In this document: positions 24,301 through 35,179 of the stretch, one piece after another | Position numbering within the stretch: the first letter of the stretch is position 1 | How the letters are laid out: each line of letters begins with the position of its first letter | Assembly (NCBI GenBank): GCA_963930655.1 | Contig: OZ005619.1 | Coordinates: forward strand, 6,616,501 to 6,680,500 | Direction: 5' to 3' | DNA: 64,000 bases | From: Myrica gale | Taxonomy: Eukaryota > Streptophyta > Magnoliopsida > Fagales > Myricaceae | The notes under the pieces: model-generated | Databases searched by the model: none | Seen by the model: only the letters and a program-made list of their open reading frames with translations | Told to the model about the DNA's origin: nothing | Made by a program: the position numbers and the translations under genes

Positions 24301-26400
24301 CAAGTGTGATACTCCTGACTGTAAGTACAATATTGCTTATAGAATTTCAATTCAGACCTTGTGTTTAGAATGGTTTGAAACATACGAAATCACTTCACTC
24401 AAGATCATAAACTGCATTTTAAAACTAAATGAAAAACCAACAGAGAGTGAAGGATGGTGAAAAACCTATCCTTACTAATAAAAGATCACCAACAGCAACA
24501 ATACCAAAATCTTTTTATTTTACGTTGTTGACCTTGGAATTGATTAGTGAGTTGAGTTTGTCCATCTTGTATGTCATGCAGTGCACTTTTTGTAGGTCTA
24601 ACACAGATGAAAAGCCTAATAAAAGAAACGCAATTAATTTTTCAAACCTAATACCTAAATTTCCATCACCCCAAAATTTCCACAAACAAACACCACCTTA
24701 ATCTTTCTTGTTTATGCTTTCTCTTTTTCTTGTCTGTGAGTCTCCTATCAGTCATAACAGGTGAGAGGTATTGACTTGGTCATGAAGGTTACCCCAAAGG
24801 GACTTTCTTCATAGAGAGTCACGGACTCGAGTTTCAATCAATTATGTCATCTATCTTGTCTAACCTTTGCTAGGAGATGAGATTTCCTCTTATCTTCATC
24901 CAATGAATTCTCTTATTCTATGGTACTGTTTGCTGCTCCTTTAGCCAAAATAAGCAAGGAGTTGGGTGCAGTGGCACTCCCATGGACCCCCCAAGAAAAG
25001 CAGAATAAAAGCCCGACTCTCTTGATAAGATTTGGATGACATGTAAGGCCAGTGAACAGATAGCTAAAGTAAAAGATACCCCCTACTTGTATCCGGTACC
25101 TTTTTGGATTCTTGGTGGATTCGAAGGAAGCCGCGTTGACGTCATTACGCGCTCCTACCAGAATATTTCGGACCATAAATGGACCCACTACTTTCATTAT
25201 TCTTAAGAGACGAAGGGCAAATCACTGTCCCACCCCCATAGTTTTTTAATAACCACAGCAGGGGATTAGTGATAAGTGCTAAAGTAAGTTTTCTTTTATA
25301 TTTAGAAAAATTTGTCGCACCCAGACTTTTGTATATAAAATTCCGGATAGATTTAATAAATTTAATCTATAAAAAAGACCCGATTTCTGTGTATAGACTT
25401 CAGATAAATCTTATCTAATTAAAAAAAAATAAGAATTTAATAATAAAATTGAAGACAAAAATAATTTTATATAATTTTATATATTTGAATAAAATTAAAA
25501 ATTAATCTTTAAGGTAAATAAGATTATAAATTAGTCCTTATTATCAAATTTCTATCAAAAACACAAAACATATACTTCCATCAATTTTCGTCTTTCATGA
25601 GCGATATATACTAGTTAACACTAATTACAATATACTTTACGTGTCCGAATAGATTCGGTAATTTACTAATATATATTATTAGTGACCGAAATAAGTATTT
25701 TTTTTATACAAAATTTATCACAAGAACTCATTTGTAATTTTTTGTACTTTCTAAACTAATTTTGTAATTTTCTTATTACGTTAACTGTCGGTGCATATAT
25801 GCCTTAAAATTACTCCGGAGACAGGAGACTTGTTAACGGCCCCGAGATTTATGCGGGTAAACCTCGAAACTCCCGTCATCTAAAAAAGTAATGAGATAAC
25901 CAATGGATCATTGACTTGAGTCTTGAGGTCTTCCCCGTATTACCCAGTTTGCTTCAAACCCAACATTTCACTAAATCACAGCCGTCAAAATTATTAAAAG
26001 CTATGGTCTGAACTCTTTTTTTTTTTTTCTTTTTTATTTAATGAAATTAAAATTCGCCCTGCAATCTGCTTCGCACAATACCTAAAATCCTAACCACCAG
26101 AGACGAAGATGAAAGGACAAGGAAAGAAAGAGAAAGGAAGAAAACCTGTTCGAGGGAAGAGAAATTGTCCGGGATGAAACCGTATTTCTTCTTGACAGAA
26201 AGTTTCTCAACTGCTGTGGAACTCTGTCCATGGCTACCCGTGGATGGTCCGCTGGACATGGATGGCTTAGACAATACCTTTTTTTCGACTATGCCGGCGT
26301 TGCCGCTGGTGCCACTACCATTTCTGGAAGATCCTTCGGAGCTATTAACAGTTCTGGAAGCTCCACGGTTACGCTTGTGAAATGAGAACATGCTACCCAT
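18397..26400 (-). CDS. RGLG: RGLG-type copine/RING E3 ubiquitin ligase, 420 aa
   Basis: Eleven coding exons on the minus strand: 26400-26146, 24043-23959, 23446-23306, 23218-23105, 22942-22845, 22735-22656, 19839-19734, 19636-19509, 19168-19057, 18633-18577 and 18483-18397. All have GT-AG borders and matching phases, totalling 421 codons with TGA. The N-terminus MGSMFS fits an N-myristoylation signal and leads into a Ser/Gly-rich stretch. A copine/VWA domain covers about residues 86-320, with the metal-site-like segment [11 protein letters not shown] at 102-112. A C-terminal RING finger of C3HC4 type uses C375, C378, C389, H391, C394, C397, C404 and C407. Family members (RGLG1-5) attach ubiquitin to target proteins, several acting at the plasma membrane in hormone and drought signalling. 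Length is normal and no lesion is seen. Introns 1 and 6 are enlarged (2.1 and 2.8 kb), the latter by repeats. Confidence 0.95.
18484..18576 (-). other. RGLG last intron, splitting the RING finger
   Basis: This 93-bp intron separates the first half of the RING (up to GCGHM) from the second half (TCRDCG). Retaining it would remove the last four zinc ligands. Confidence 0.8.
21403..21970. repeat. Direct duplication flanking a purine-rich insert in RGLG intron 6
   Basis: A segment of about 105 bp (21403-21507, starting TAATTCAAGTCAGCATG) recurs at 21806-21970. The second copy carries an extra internal repeat of the CATGGAGACAGCTTCA phrase. Between the copies lies a purine-rich GA/GGA tract. Confidence 0.85.
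21508..21800. repeat. GA/GGA-rich low-complexity tract
   Basis: Nearly all purine on the plus strand, which is pyrimidine-rich in the RGLG pre-mRNA. It gives Glu/Arg-rich chance frames on plus and Ser/Leu-rich ones on minus. Not a gene. Confidence 0.8.
21968..22235. mobile_element. MULE-type MITE in RGLG intron 6, perfect 9-bp target duplication
   Basis: A 268-bp foldback element whose left arm (GGGTTAAATATAATTTTAGC...) is matched in inverse by its right arm. Both contain ACTTTGCA and CAGACTATCAATTTCGTTAC. The direct duplication ATTAAACTT flanks it exactly at 21959-21967 and 22236-22244. Nine-base duplications are the hallmark of Mutator-type transposition. It includes a run of 16 C at 21987-22002. 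Confidence 0.9.
24044..26145 (-). other. RGLG intron 1 (2.1 kb)
   Basis: Mostly AT-rich. A more GC-balanced 0.3-kb segment at about 24900-25200 leaves a 94-codon open frame on the minus strand that resembles no known domain and is probably a repeat fragment. No element ends could be defined. Confidence 0.5.
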
Positions 26401-26401
26401 T

Positions 26402-26437
26402 TCAATAAAAAGGGAGGAATGAGACTATGCTACCCAT
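26402..26437 (-). promoter_or_regulatory. Upstream open reading frame ending one base before the RGLG start codon
   Basis: An ATG at 26437 opens an 11-codon frame (MGSIVSFLPFY) whose TGA is followed by a single A and then the main ATG (TGAAATG). The same frame extends upstream to an ATG at 26584 if the transcript reaches that far. The context ATGGGTAGCAT is shared by the upstream and main starts, so the start region looks duplicated. Such spacing can allow reinitiation or dampen translation. This assumes transcription starts upstream of 26437. Confidence 0.55.
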
Positions 26438-27611
26438 TTCATCTTCCCCGCCACCATCGCAAATGAAAGTGAGAAAGATGTAGCCTAAAGAAGGGAAAGG
26501 AAAGCACCTTCCAAATTTGAAAGAAAGATTGGTACAAACAGATGAAGAGAAAACTTGCCCTTCAGATACAAATGGAAAAAACAAGAGGGAGTGAGTGGGC
26601 TTGCTTTGTTGTTGTGAGCTTGCTTAATTGGCAGGGAGGAATCAATACCCTCATCTTTTATGAAACTTGAGGACTTAGAATTATCTGCACACTAATCATG
26701 TACGAAAAGAACATGTTCGTTGTCCTCGAAGGATGTATTAGCATATGCATTATTTTTTAAGGGTAATTTCATTGTTAGCGTTTAATTATGGACAAAAATT
26801 AATGTCTTTCTCTTAATTATTCATGTATGCCCTCCATCCAAATAAGCAGTTTAGTAAATATAACAATGATCAAAATGCGACAAAAATTATCAAAAATATT
26901 TAAAAATTGATTAAAACATAAAAAAATTCATATTTTAAGAAAGACAATATTTTTTAAATAAATCTATTCAAACTTATTTAAGTAATCTATTTATTTTTAA
27001 TTTACTTTTTAAATTTTTACTTATTTTTTAAAATTTTGTCTTGGAGGGCATTTCGATCATTTCGTATATTTTTTCATCTAACTTAACTACTAATTTGGAT
27101 GGAAAGCGTACATTGATAATAAAGTCATTTCGTTAAACTTTGATGCACAAAGTTAATTGTTCACACCTCAGCTCCAATCATAAGTTGATACGAGTCACCC
27201 AAAAATTAAAAAATAAATTAAGAACGCAATACAACTCAATTTGATTCATCATTTGACACAAAATCAAGTCAATACTCAATTATACGCTAACAAACTCTCA
27301 TTTTAGCATTTCGTAACAAAAACTTACATATTACCAACTTATCTTAACAAAGTTTTGTCAATCACTTTTAAAATGAATACCGTATTACCTAAGACACTCA
27401 GGTGTTCAAGAGTCTTGAATAAAACCTATTTCCTGAAAAATAACTTAAATACCAAGTGAACGCATAAAGAACAAACAGGTATATAGAACTCATAAAACTC
27501 AAAGCTATGATGTATAGAAACATAATCAACATTAAATGATATACATCAGTTTAAAAATTAAATTAGAGAGTCCCATCTTAGTTAAGAAACCCAATAGCGC
27601 TGGAAGACATC
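26438..27611. other. RGLG upstream region and AT-rich spacer
   Basis: The stretch up to about 26650 is the probable leader and promoter of RGLG, with no TATA box I would insist on. It includes an AT-rich inverted-repeat element at about 26760-27150. I see nothing else. Confidence 0.4.
26760..27150. mobile_element. Degenerate AT-rich inverted-repeat element (MITE-like)
   Basis: The left-arm phrase TCCATCCAAATAAGCAGTTTA (about 26835) returns in inverse near 27090-27110, around a very AT-rich centre. Outer ends are diverged and no target duplication is clear. Confidence 0.35.
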
Positions 27612-28535
27612 TGTGAGACCCCGACTTAGACTAGTAGCATCGAACAATTCTTAATGGTATTCTTATCACAAATTAGACATATTTTTATGGCCTAGTTTTC
27701 TTCTGACCAAATGGGACCTCGATATTTTAAAGAGTTGCTTGGCCCAGTGTGCAATCGGCAGTTAGGACATGTGAAAGATGATGTAAACATAACACTGCAT
27801 GACACAAATTTTAGGTCCTTAAGAGGTATTAGAAGCATATAGGATGATTTGTGAAATTATTATGATATTTTGAACTTTAAGTTTTCCTCAAGTATTTTCG
27901 TTATGTTGTGAAATCATGTTAGTATAATTTGTTATGACTGAATCTCTCTAAGGTAGATTTTCTTTATGAATTAATTTCCATTGGCCTGTAATTATACTAC
28001 CATGATTTACTAAATTAAATGCCAAGAATAATTGTAGAGTATTTTATTTTTATAGACGTTGAGATTTCTTAAGTAAAATTCATTACATATTAATCTATGG
28101 TTGTGAAAGCCTATGTTAGTGCATGTAGATTACCCCATGTCTTTATTATGTAACCCTAATCTCTATTAGGTAGTTTTAAGCCTCTATAGGAGAACTAAGT
28201 GATAAGTTAGTGTGCTTATAGAGTAGTTTGATAGAGATAAGTTAGTGTGCTTATAAAGTAAACCATGAGAAAAGAGAAAAGCAAATGAAAGTCATGAGAA
28301 GTTGTAGGGTTCACGTGAATGGCAAGAAGGGAGAGAAAGGTGATGTGGTTGTGAAAAGTGACGTGGTTGAAGGCTAGAAAAGGAGATGTGATGGTTGATG
28401 AAAATTTATGGAGAGTTGGAAGGGGAATCACGTGGGAGTGAAAGTGGAAGCAAAGAGATGGAAAAGAGAGGGGACAAACAATTAATGAGCTGACATGTCA
28501 CATGGGCAAAAAGCAAAGAGTACACAAGGAGAGAA

Positions 28536-28700
28536 AGGAGAGAAAAATCGAGAAGGAGAAGAAGGAAAAGAAGAAGAAGAAGAAAGAGAAGAAGAGGAAG
28601 GAAACCGAGAAGAAGAAGAAGAAGAAGAAGAAGAAGAGGAAGGAAGTCAGGAAGGAGAAGGCTGAGGAGAAGCAAAAGAAGGTGGAGAAGAAAGAAAAAG
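28536..28700 (+). repeat. GAA/GGA purine tract in copy A
   Basis: Almost pure purine on plus. The equivalent tracts in copies B (about 50280-50400) and C (about 61215-61310) are pyrimidine on plus because those copies are inverted, so the tract is a family feature. It encodes only Lys/Glu low-complexity frames. Confidence 0.85.
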
Positions 28701-29830
28701 GGGGAAAACAACAAGGTAAGCCTTGGATCTTTGGGGTTCTTGGTCGAATCTGTTATAGATGACTTTCCCTTGAAATGTTTCCTTGAATGTAGAAGTTGTT
28801 ATGTTGTTTCTTCTCTCGCAATCTCTTGAATAGGGAATCTTTTGGGTTGCGATGTATTGCTGAAAGTTGCTGATGGAGGTCTTGTGAACTGATTTCTTGA
28901 GATTGTTGATGGAGGAAGGGATTTAAGGCCATGGTTTTAGTTGGGTGAAAGAATGGAAATATATTGTTGAAGGAATTTAACATGCATGTAGGATTTGAGA
29001 TCCTTTAACCGAATGTTGAGATCTGTTTAAAGTGAATTAGTTGTATATTCTTGTGATTAGAGGTTGGGTATTGATGTTTGAAGCTACTGATTTGACTTGT
29101 TAAAGTTTGAAAAACATGTTGGATGATGACCTTGTGTATAGACTAGTTGCATGTGAAGTTAAAGTGTAAATCTTTGATTTTTGGAAGTTGATAAACTTGC
29201 TGTTGTAACTCTTGAAAATAGATATCAACATGGTAAGCTAGGGTTTGGTTTTCTCAAAGGAAAATGCTTGTTGTCTTGGCCGAAAATACTTGTGTTTCTT
29301 GTGTTCTTTTTCCTATGAAAAATGTATGAATATGGATCTGATTTTGGATAGGATTATTAGAGTTGCTGTTGTGATGTTGAAGTTGGCCAAATGATTTTGT
29401 TGAACCCTGGATGACATGAATCTGTTGGCTATGAGGTGGTGATGGCTGAGAAGATTTGTTGGTGATGGAAGTGTGTGATGGCTACGGTTTTTCTAGAGGA
29501 GGGAATAAAAGCATGTTCTTGTAAGGATTTTAGTATGCATGTTTATAGGTTGCTTGTTGGCCGGATGTGGTGACCTTATTAGATGAATAGGTGCTTCGGA
29601 TACAAGGTGGATCATTGAGATGTAATGAAATGGTTAGCTAAAATCATGGGTAGATAAGGTTGCATAGGATTGGTGTCGTTGATGTGGCCGAATGAACAAT
29701 GTTGCATGGAGATTGTTTAGGCATGAGATAAAGTGTGTGGAATTGTTAATGGTCAAAAGAATCAAGTTAGAAATCATGTTTAGGTTGTTGGAATAGGGAG
29801 TTTTTAGTGCCCTATGTTTAGGCACAATCG

Positions 29831-30030
29831 CCCTCGATCCGCGTGTGACAGGCGCTCGAGCGGCCTTAAGGAAATATGTTGGATAGTGTCGTGCCGCTTG
29901 ACCAGCGCTCGACAGGTGCTCGAGCAGCTTCGGAAGTTTTCATGCAGAGAGTTGGTGCTCGACCACCGCTCGAGCGAGGATAGATGAAAATTGGACAAAG
30001 ACTTGGCGCACGACAGGCGCTCGAGCGAGA
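29831..30030 (+). repeat. CTCGAG palindrome array in copy A
   Basis: Four modules, each with GCTCGAGCG or a close variant preceded by one or two partial copies (GCTCGAC, GCTTGAC, GCACGAC) at 7-10 bp spacing. Modules lie about 45-60 bp apart. Closely similar modules occur in the Athila LTRs. Confidence 0.85.
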
Positions 30031-31309
30031 CCTGTTAAATTTCATATATTAAGTTTTTGAGTTCCTATTGAAGATGTGTGAGACCCTATCATTGAGGCTA
30101 GTTGACCAAACCTAGTTAAGAAGTTTATTGAGGATAAGATAGTGGAAATTCGATGGTCATTAACCCAGGCATGGTATAATGTAAAGTATTGAACTAGAGA
30201 TATTAAGCTAGATGAATTATAGGTTGCTGACTTGACTTGTTTCATGAATAGAATTTGAAATCAATGATATCAATGGGAAGAATCAGTGTACTTAGTTGAT
30301 ATTAAGTGGATTACATGGTGGTCCCATTAGCAACCATGTTGAAGTTGTTTTGATGCACATGTTTGATTGCTTTTCTTCAATTATATTGATTCCTTCATAG
30401 TAGTGAAGGTATGTTGATGACATTGAATTAAACAGCGAGCCTAAGAGTGAAAAGGATGCCAAGATGGTCACGGGTTGATCATGTAAATAAGGATCTATGT
30501 CTATCGGTTATGATTGGAAGGATTTGTGGGCATTGGTGTTCATGTGAACTTGAAAACTTAGAGATAAGACCAATTTAACTTAGGTTAAATCCTATAGGTC
30601 TCAGCAGCAACTATATAGCATATTCTTTGAGGGTCTAAGTGATGGACTTGATGGTCATTAGTCCATACAAAGTAAGATTTAAGAGTGTGGACCAAGGAGA
30701 ATAGAATTCAACATGATATAGGTTGCTTATTTGGTATGGAATTGTTGATAAGGTTGAATCACTACGGATCCGATCTTGGATATTGAGGTTATGAAAGAAG
30801 ATGATGTAACGTCAAGTTGAAATGCCCTAGAAGTTCACTTAATTTGGAGTTGGTTGATGTGTATGATTGTTGTTTTTAAAATTTGCTTTTATGAAAGCTA
30901 AAAATGTTTAAAAGAAATTTTAAGTATGATTTCACGTAAAGGAAATCCCATGTTTAAAGATATGAATTTTGAAACCGAGTACGTATATGAATACTTTTCT
31001 TTGAATGATTATTCTTAAGCGTTAAGTAACGAAAGTAACTCGCTTGTAGGGGAAGACCCATTCTAAGCTCGAGAGGATCGAGGTAAGTGAAAACGTACTT
31101 TTTATGAAAACTGGAAGGATACACAACATGTTATTTTGATCAAGCATAACATGTTTATAACCAAGCATGACAAGATATTTGTTATCAAGCATGACACGTC
31201 ATAAGCATTTGTATGATTTTCTTGAAAGAAAGAAAAGAAGTTTTCATGCAAATGAAAGTATGAAAGTCTTATGACAAGTTAAGTTAAGCGGCTATGGTCG
31301 GTACCGTAC

Positions 31310-31460
31310 CATCAAGAAGGACACCCATACCGAAGGACGAATGAGAGAAGGATGGATGATCCTAGAGGTAAGTGCAACCACACTGAAGGACGAATGCGAG
31401 AAGGTGTGGGCCTTCAAGGGTCGTGTCTAGCCACTGAAGGACGAATGCGAGAAGGTGGGC
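31310..31460 (+). repeat. Conserved GAAGGACGAATG repeats in copy A
   Basis: Three or four repeats of GAAGGACGAATGNGAGAAGG separated by 40-60 bp. The block also contains TCGGTACCGTACC. Copies B (37760-37950, inverted) and C (60150-60365, inverted) keep the same block, making it the best-conserved part of this noncoding family. Confidence 0.8.
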
Positions 31461-31714
31461 TAGCTCGACCAGATGTAATGTCTCCAAGGGAAATAGGGGA
31501 CAGTTCCGATGGGAACGCACAACCCTGACTTCAGGAGTTAAATGGAGCACAAGTAGCCCACAAGATAAGAATTGGAATGATTTTCCAAAAGCAAGAGCTT
31601 TACAAGTACAAGTGTTGTTTTCAAGAGCAAGTCCATGTGCATATGCAATCATGAGACATACACGTGCATCAAAATTCATGATCATGCATGAATTACATTA
31701 TGTTTATATGCTTA

Positions 31715-31862
31715 TGATTTCAAGTTCAAGTTCATGTTTATTTCAAGTTCAAGTTCATGCTTATGATTTCAAGTTCATGATTATGAGTTCAAGTACAAGT
31801 TCATGGTTTCAACCTCACGATTTCAAGTTCATGTTTCCAAACCATGATTTCAAGTTCATGTT
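31715..31862 (+). repeat. Short tandem repeats of a TTTCAAGTTCATG phrase
   Basis: About eight imperfect units of 13-22 bp with the consensus ATTTCAAGTTCATG. Low complexity, noncoding. Confidence 0.8.
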
Positions 31863-32419
31863 TTAACTATAAGTCCTTACTGAGTCTTTTGACTGACGAT
31901 TTTTAAACCGTATCATTCCAGATGTTGTAGGCGACAAGAGTGATGAGGATTACTTAACGTTGCAAGTTTAGATGTCAAGTATCCTAGTCGTTGTAAACCG
32001 AAGCAGGAGTCGGATAGTTCACATGAAGCACTAGGAGCGCTTGATATCATATTGAGACAACCTGTGTATATGTTTTGTGTTTAAGGATTCAAGATGTAAT
32101 GTAAAGGCCTTTAAGGTTGTCTTAAGAGGTTTTCTTGAGCTTGTATCTCAGCCGAGCAGCCTGTGTATGGATCCTGTGTAGCATCTTGAATTGTATCATG
32201 TATAAAAAAAAATTCTGCTACAAGATTAAGAGAAAATGCTGGAACATTCATTGAGTGGATGTTCGCGGCTGTCCATAACCCCTTCGGGCTAGCGTTCGCT
32301 AGCGTTGTTTATGCAATTATTTTAAAAAATTATCTTTATAAAGAATGCAATATTTAAGTAACGAGTTTTTGTATTATTCACATATCAGAAATGCTACACT
32401 GGTGAATAGATCGCAGATC

Positions 32420-35065
32420 TTCATCCACTACTCTTTAGTAGTATCAGGGTGGGGCTTCAGCAACACTACCTCTTTACTCGAAAACTTCTTGAAATACGCA
32501 TGCATCTGATTGCAGTGCATTCGACATGTCCTCATCATAGTCTCCACCCATCGTCCACACTTCCTTTCGACGACTTTAATCGAGGTCGAAGTAGTTCTGC
32601 ATAAGTAACAAAAAATACAATATTATAATGAAAAACGAAATTCTTAACCTATAATACTATGTTTTTGAGCGTTTAATCATACAAACATCCGATCCATAAT
32701 ATACTCTTTCGCTTTTTATTGGATAGAGAGGCAACAATGACATGCTGTCTTCCACGCTCTCCCTCTAGGATATGCACCCATAATTTCCGGAACCTAAGAC
32801 TTCTTTCTAAACCGATCCCGCGTTTCCTACCTCGCTCGCGCTTAAAAGCATAGGTCGCTATCTAAAATAAAATTGGGAAATATACAAATACCACATTGGA
32901 TTTTAACGCCTTTTTTGAAAACTCACTAGTTTTAAAAAATTTCAAACTGTTCACTAGCTTTATTATTTTTGTGTAAAAAATCACTGAACCCAACGTCGTT
33001 AGACCCGTTTAACGGAAAATCTATCACGTCCAATCATAATATGACACGTGTTAATAAATAAACTAAAATTAAAATAAAATTAATAAAAAACATCATTAAT
33101 TTAAAAAAAACAAAAAAAAAAATGAAAGGCACGGCTCCACCTCTGGCTACCCAGTTCTGGGCGGCCATGGGTGTACCTCCTCCCCTGGAGGCGCCCTCCC
33201 TCTGGCCGCCCAGAGGTGGAGGGGGGAGACACTCCTCCCCCGGAGGCCAGAGGTGGAGGAGGTCCACCCATGACCGACGGGTGGGTGGGGGTTGGGGGAC
33301 CTTCCCCATCCCGCAACCCACGCCGACGGGTAGAGGAGGTCCACCCATGGCCGCCCAGAACTGGACGGCCAGAGGTGGAGGGGGAAATTCCCCCTCCACC
33401 GTGAAAGGATCACTTTCGTTTTTTTTTGCTTTTTTGTTTTTAAATTAATAATGGTTTTGTATTAATTTTAGTTTTATTTTTTATTTTTATTTATTTAGTG
33501 ACAAATGTCATATTGTGATTGGACGTGATAGATTTTTCGTTAAACCGGTCTAACGGTGTTGGGTTCAGTGATTTTTGATACAAAAAAGATAATCCTAGGG
33601 AGCAGTTTGAAATTTTTAAAAACCCGGTGAGTTTTCAAAAAAGGAGTTAAACCCAGTGTGGTATTTATATATTTTCCAATAAAATTTGCAAAGTTAGTAT
33701 GTCGTTTAACTTAAAGCAATAAAATAGTAGTAAGAAAAATTTCTTACAAGCACAACTACTTTGACAAGCTTGCGTGCCTTGACTCATAGCGGCATATAGA
33801 CTCAGAGATGGAGTGTTCGGGCTCGGAAGCGAACTGGGACTCAAACTCAGAGTCGGCTGAGTCCTAAGCCATCTAGCTGTGCAATAGTAACAAAAGGAAT
33901 ATGCGTCAACGTTTCATTTCACCGCGCGCGCTCTCACATAGCCAAAAAAAACATGTTAGAATACTTTAACCGTAAAACATATATTTTATGATAAAATGGA
34001 CATTAATAGTAAAAGCACTTCAGAATTAGAAAAGGAACTAAATCGATATACTTGAAAGAAATTATTAATCAGAAGCCGATTCTTGCACGTTATCACTTGA
34101 TGCATCAATTTAGTAGAGGAACTAAGTTGATATACTTGAAAGAAATTATTAATCAAAAGCCGATTCTTGCATGTTATCACCTGATGCCTTATTCTTTGTT
34201 GACTCACTATCACCTTCAAACAAATCTTTGTCATCGCTTTCTTCGCTATTCTCTTCAATTTCCACTTCATCCCACTCCGAAACGTCATTAGTTTCTATAC
34301 GCCTTTTCTTATGCAAGTCAATTGCATCAGAAGCTTCGATAACGTTTGGTGCAACATCATCTCTTCGTAGTGGATAAAGATTAAAGTGTTGGAAGTCTAT
34401 AAATAAGTCAATGACATCGTCCTCCTTATATACTTCTTTGTTATGGCCACTCCCGATTCTTCGTTTACATCAACTTCAACGTTCGTCTCCAATTGGGGAA
34501 TGTCATGTATTTCTACAAGAAAACTTTTGTACGACTCGCCAAGTAAGTCCATGAATATTATCTACTAGATAAAATACTTGACTGACTTGATTTGCTAAAA
34601 CAAATGGATCTTCTGAATACCACAGTCGGGAAGTGTTTATGCTCTTCAAGTTCTCGTCGGTACGAATTCCCCAACGTCCCACCAACCACACTTAAACAAA
34701 TATACTATATTTCCTCGCAAGTATCGCATGACATAAATGTCAACAAGTCTCCCGTAAAATTCTATAGAAGTCCCCTCATGTAGCCCAGGTACTAGAATAT
34801 CATTGTTTTAAGTTTGTCGTCGTTCTCCCCTTGTAATGTATGATAACTACATTTGTTAATAACACAGACAGAATAAGGCATCATCCGTGTATCAGGCTCA
34901 CGTGTCAATGAGTACAATTCATCAACCGATGTACGTGGATTCTAAGTACACAATGTTTGACCCTATCTCATAACATTTACTCGCCTTAAGAACCAATCTG
35001 AAAACTGATCCTCATGCATACAAGCAATGTCCCCAACTTCGTGCATACAAAGCTCGTCCATATGT
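32420..35065 (-). pseudogene. CACTA (En/Spm) transposase remnant with DUF4216
   Basis: The minus strand keeps recognisable pieces of the C-terminal half of a CACTA TNP2-type protein. They are SLTREPDTRMMPYSVCVIN (about 34930-34870), an IEFYGRL..YVMRYLRGNIVYLFKCGWWDVG-like segment (about 34770-34680) and the DUF4216 segment DPFVLANQVSQVFYLVD (about 34615-34565). An acidic tail follows at 34480-34150, then a degenerate C-terminus at 33850-33750 and 32830-32420. Frames shift repeatedly and stops are present. It is split by the foldback element at 32875-33677. Catalytic residues are not in the surviving part and no CACTA terminus was found. Confidence 0.7.
32875..33677. mobile_element. Foldback MULE with GC-rich palindromic core and 9-bp target duplication
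   Basis: An 803-bp element inserted in the CACTA remnant. The direct duplication AATAAAATT lies at 32866-32874 and 33678-33686. The left terminus GGGAAATATACAAATACCAC matches in inverse the right terminus (GGAAAATATATAAATACCAC), and similarity continues through arms of about 300 bp. The core (33122-33410) is strongly GC-rich in an AT-rich setting and is itself inverted: CCCAGTTCTGGGCGGCCATG near 33150 returns in inverse near 33340-33365. A near-perfect palindrome of 27 bp sits at 33374-33400. Open frames in the core are Pro/Gly-rich and occur in all frames, so I do not call a gene. Confidence 0.88.
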
Positions 35066-35179
35066 TATTGTACAATAAATTTCATCAGCATGTATGTTAG
35101 CCCAAGGTTGTTTTGTAAACAACCCATATTTTATTTTGATTATAACAAAATTTCTAAGTTCTTTGAAGAATTTTAGATT

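Larger units (their letters stand above)
27612..32310 (+). mobile_element. TGTGAG-family large LTR-like element, copy A
   Basis: The left end TGTGAGACCCCGACTTAG matches in inverse the right ends of copies B (51058) and C (62027). The right part, up to GGGCTAGCGTTCG at about 32306, matches in inverse their left ends. The final GGGGCGTGACA is missing, so this copy is truncated or rearranged at its right end and has no readable target duplication. It has no coding domain. Internal landmarks shared with B and C are a GAA-rich tract (28536-28700), repeats of a GAAGGACGAATGCGAGAAGG phrase (31330-31460) and AAGTTCATGATTTC-type repeats (31715-31862). The identification as an LTR, probably solo, comes from copies B and C. 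Confidence 0.75.

Noticed and set aside
24913..25197. 94-codon minus-strand frame in RGLG intron 1
   Set aside because: No domain or splice support. Probably a repeat fragment of higher GC content.
28502..28762. Open frame of 86 codons rich in Lys and Glu
   Set aside because: It is the translation of a GAA/GGA tract that is open in several frames and recurs as pyrimidine tracts in copies B and C. Low complexity, no domain.
33034..33448. Several overlapping Pro/Gly-rich open frames on both strands
   Set aside because: They come from the GC-rich inverted core of the foldback MULE. Stops are rare there for compositional reasons, and the frames mirror each other.
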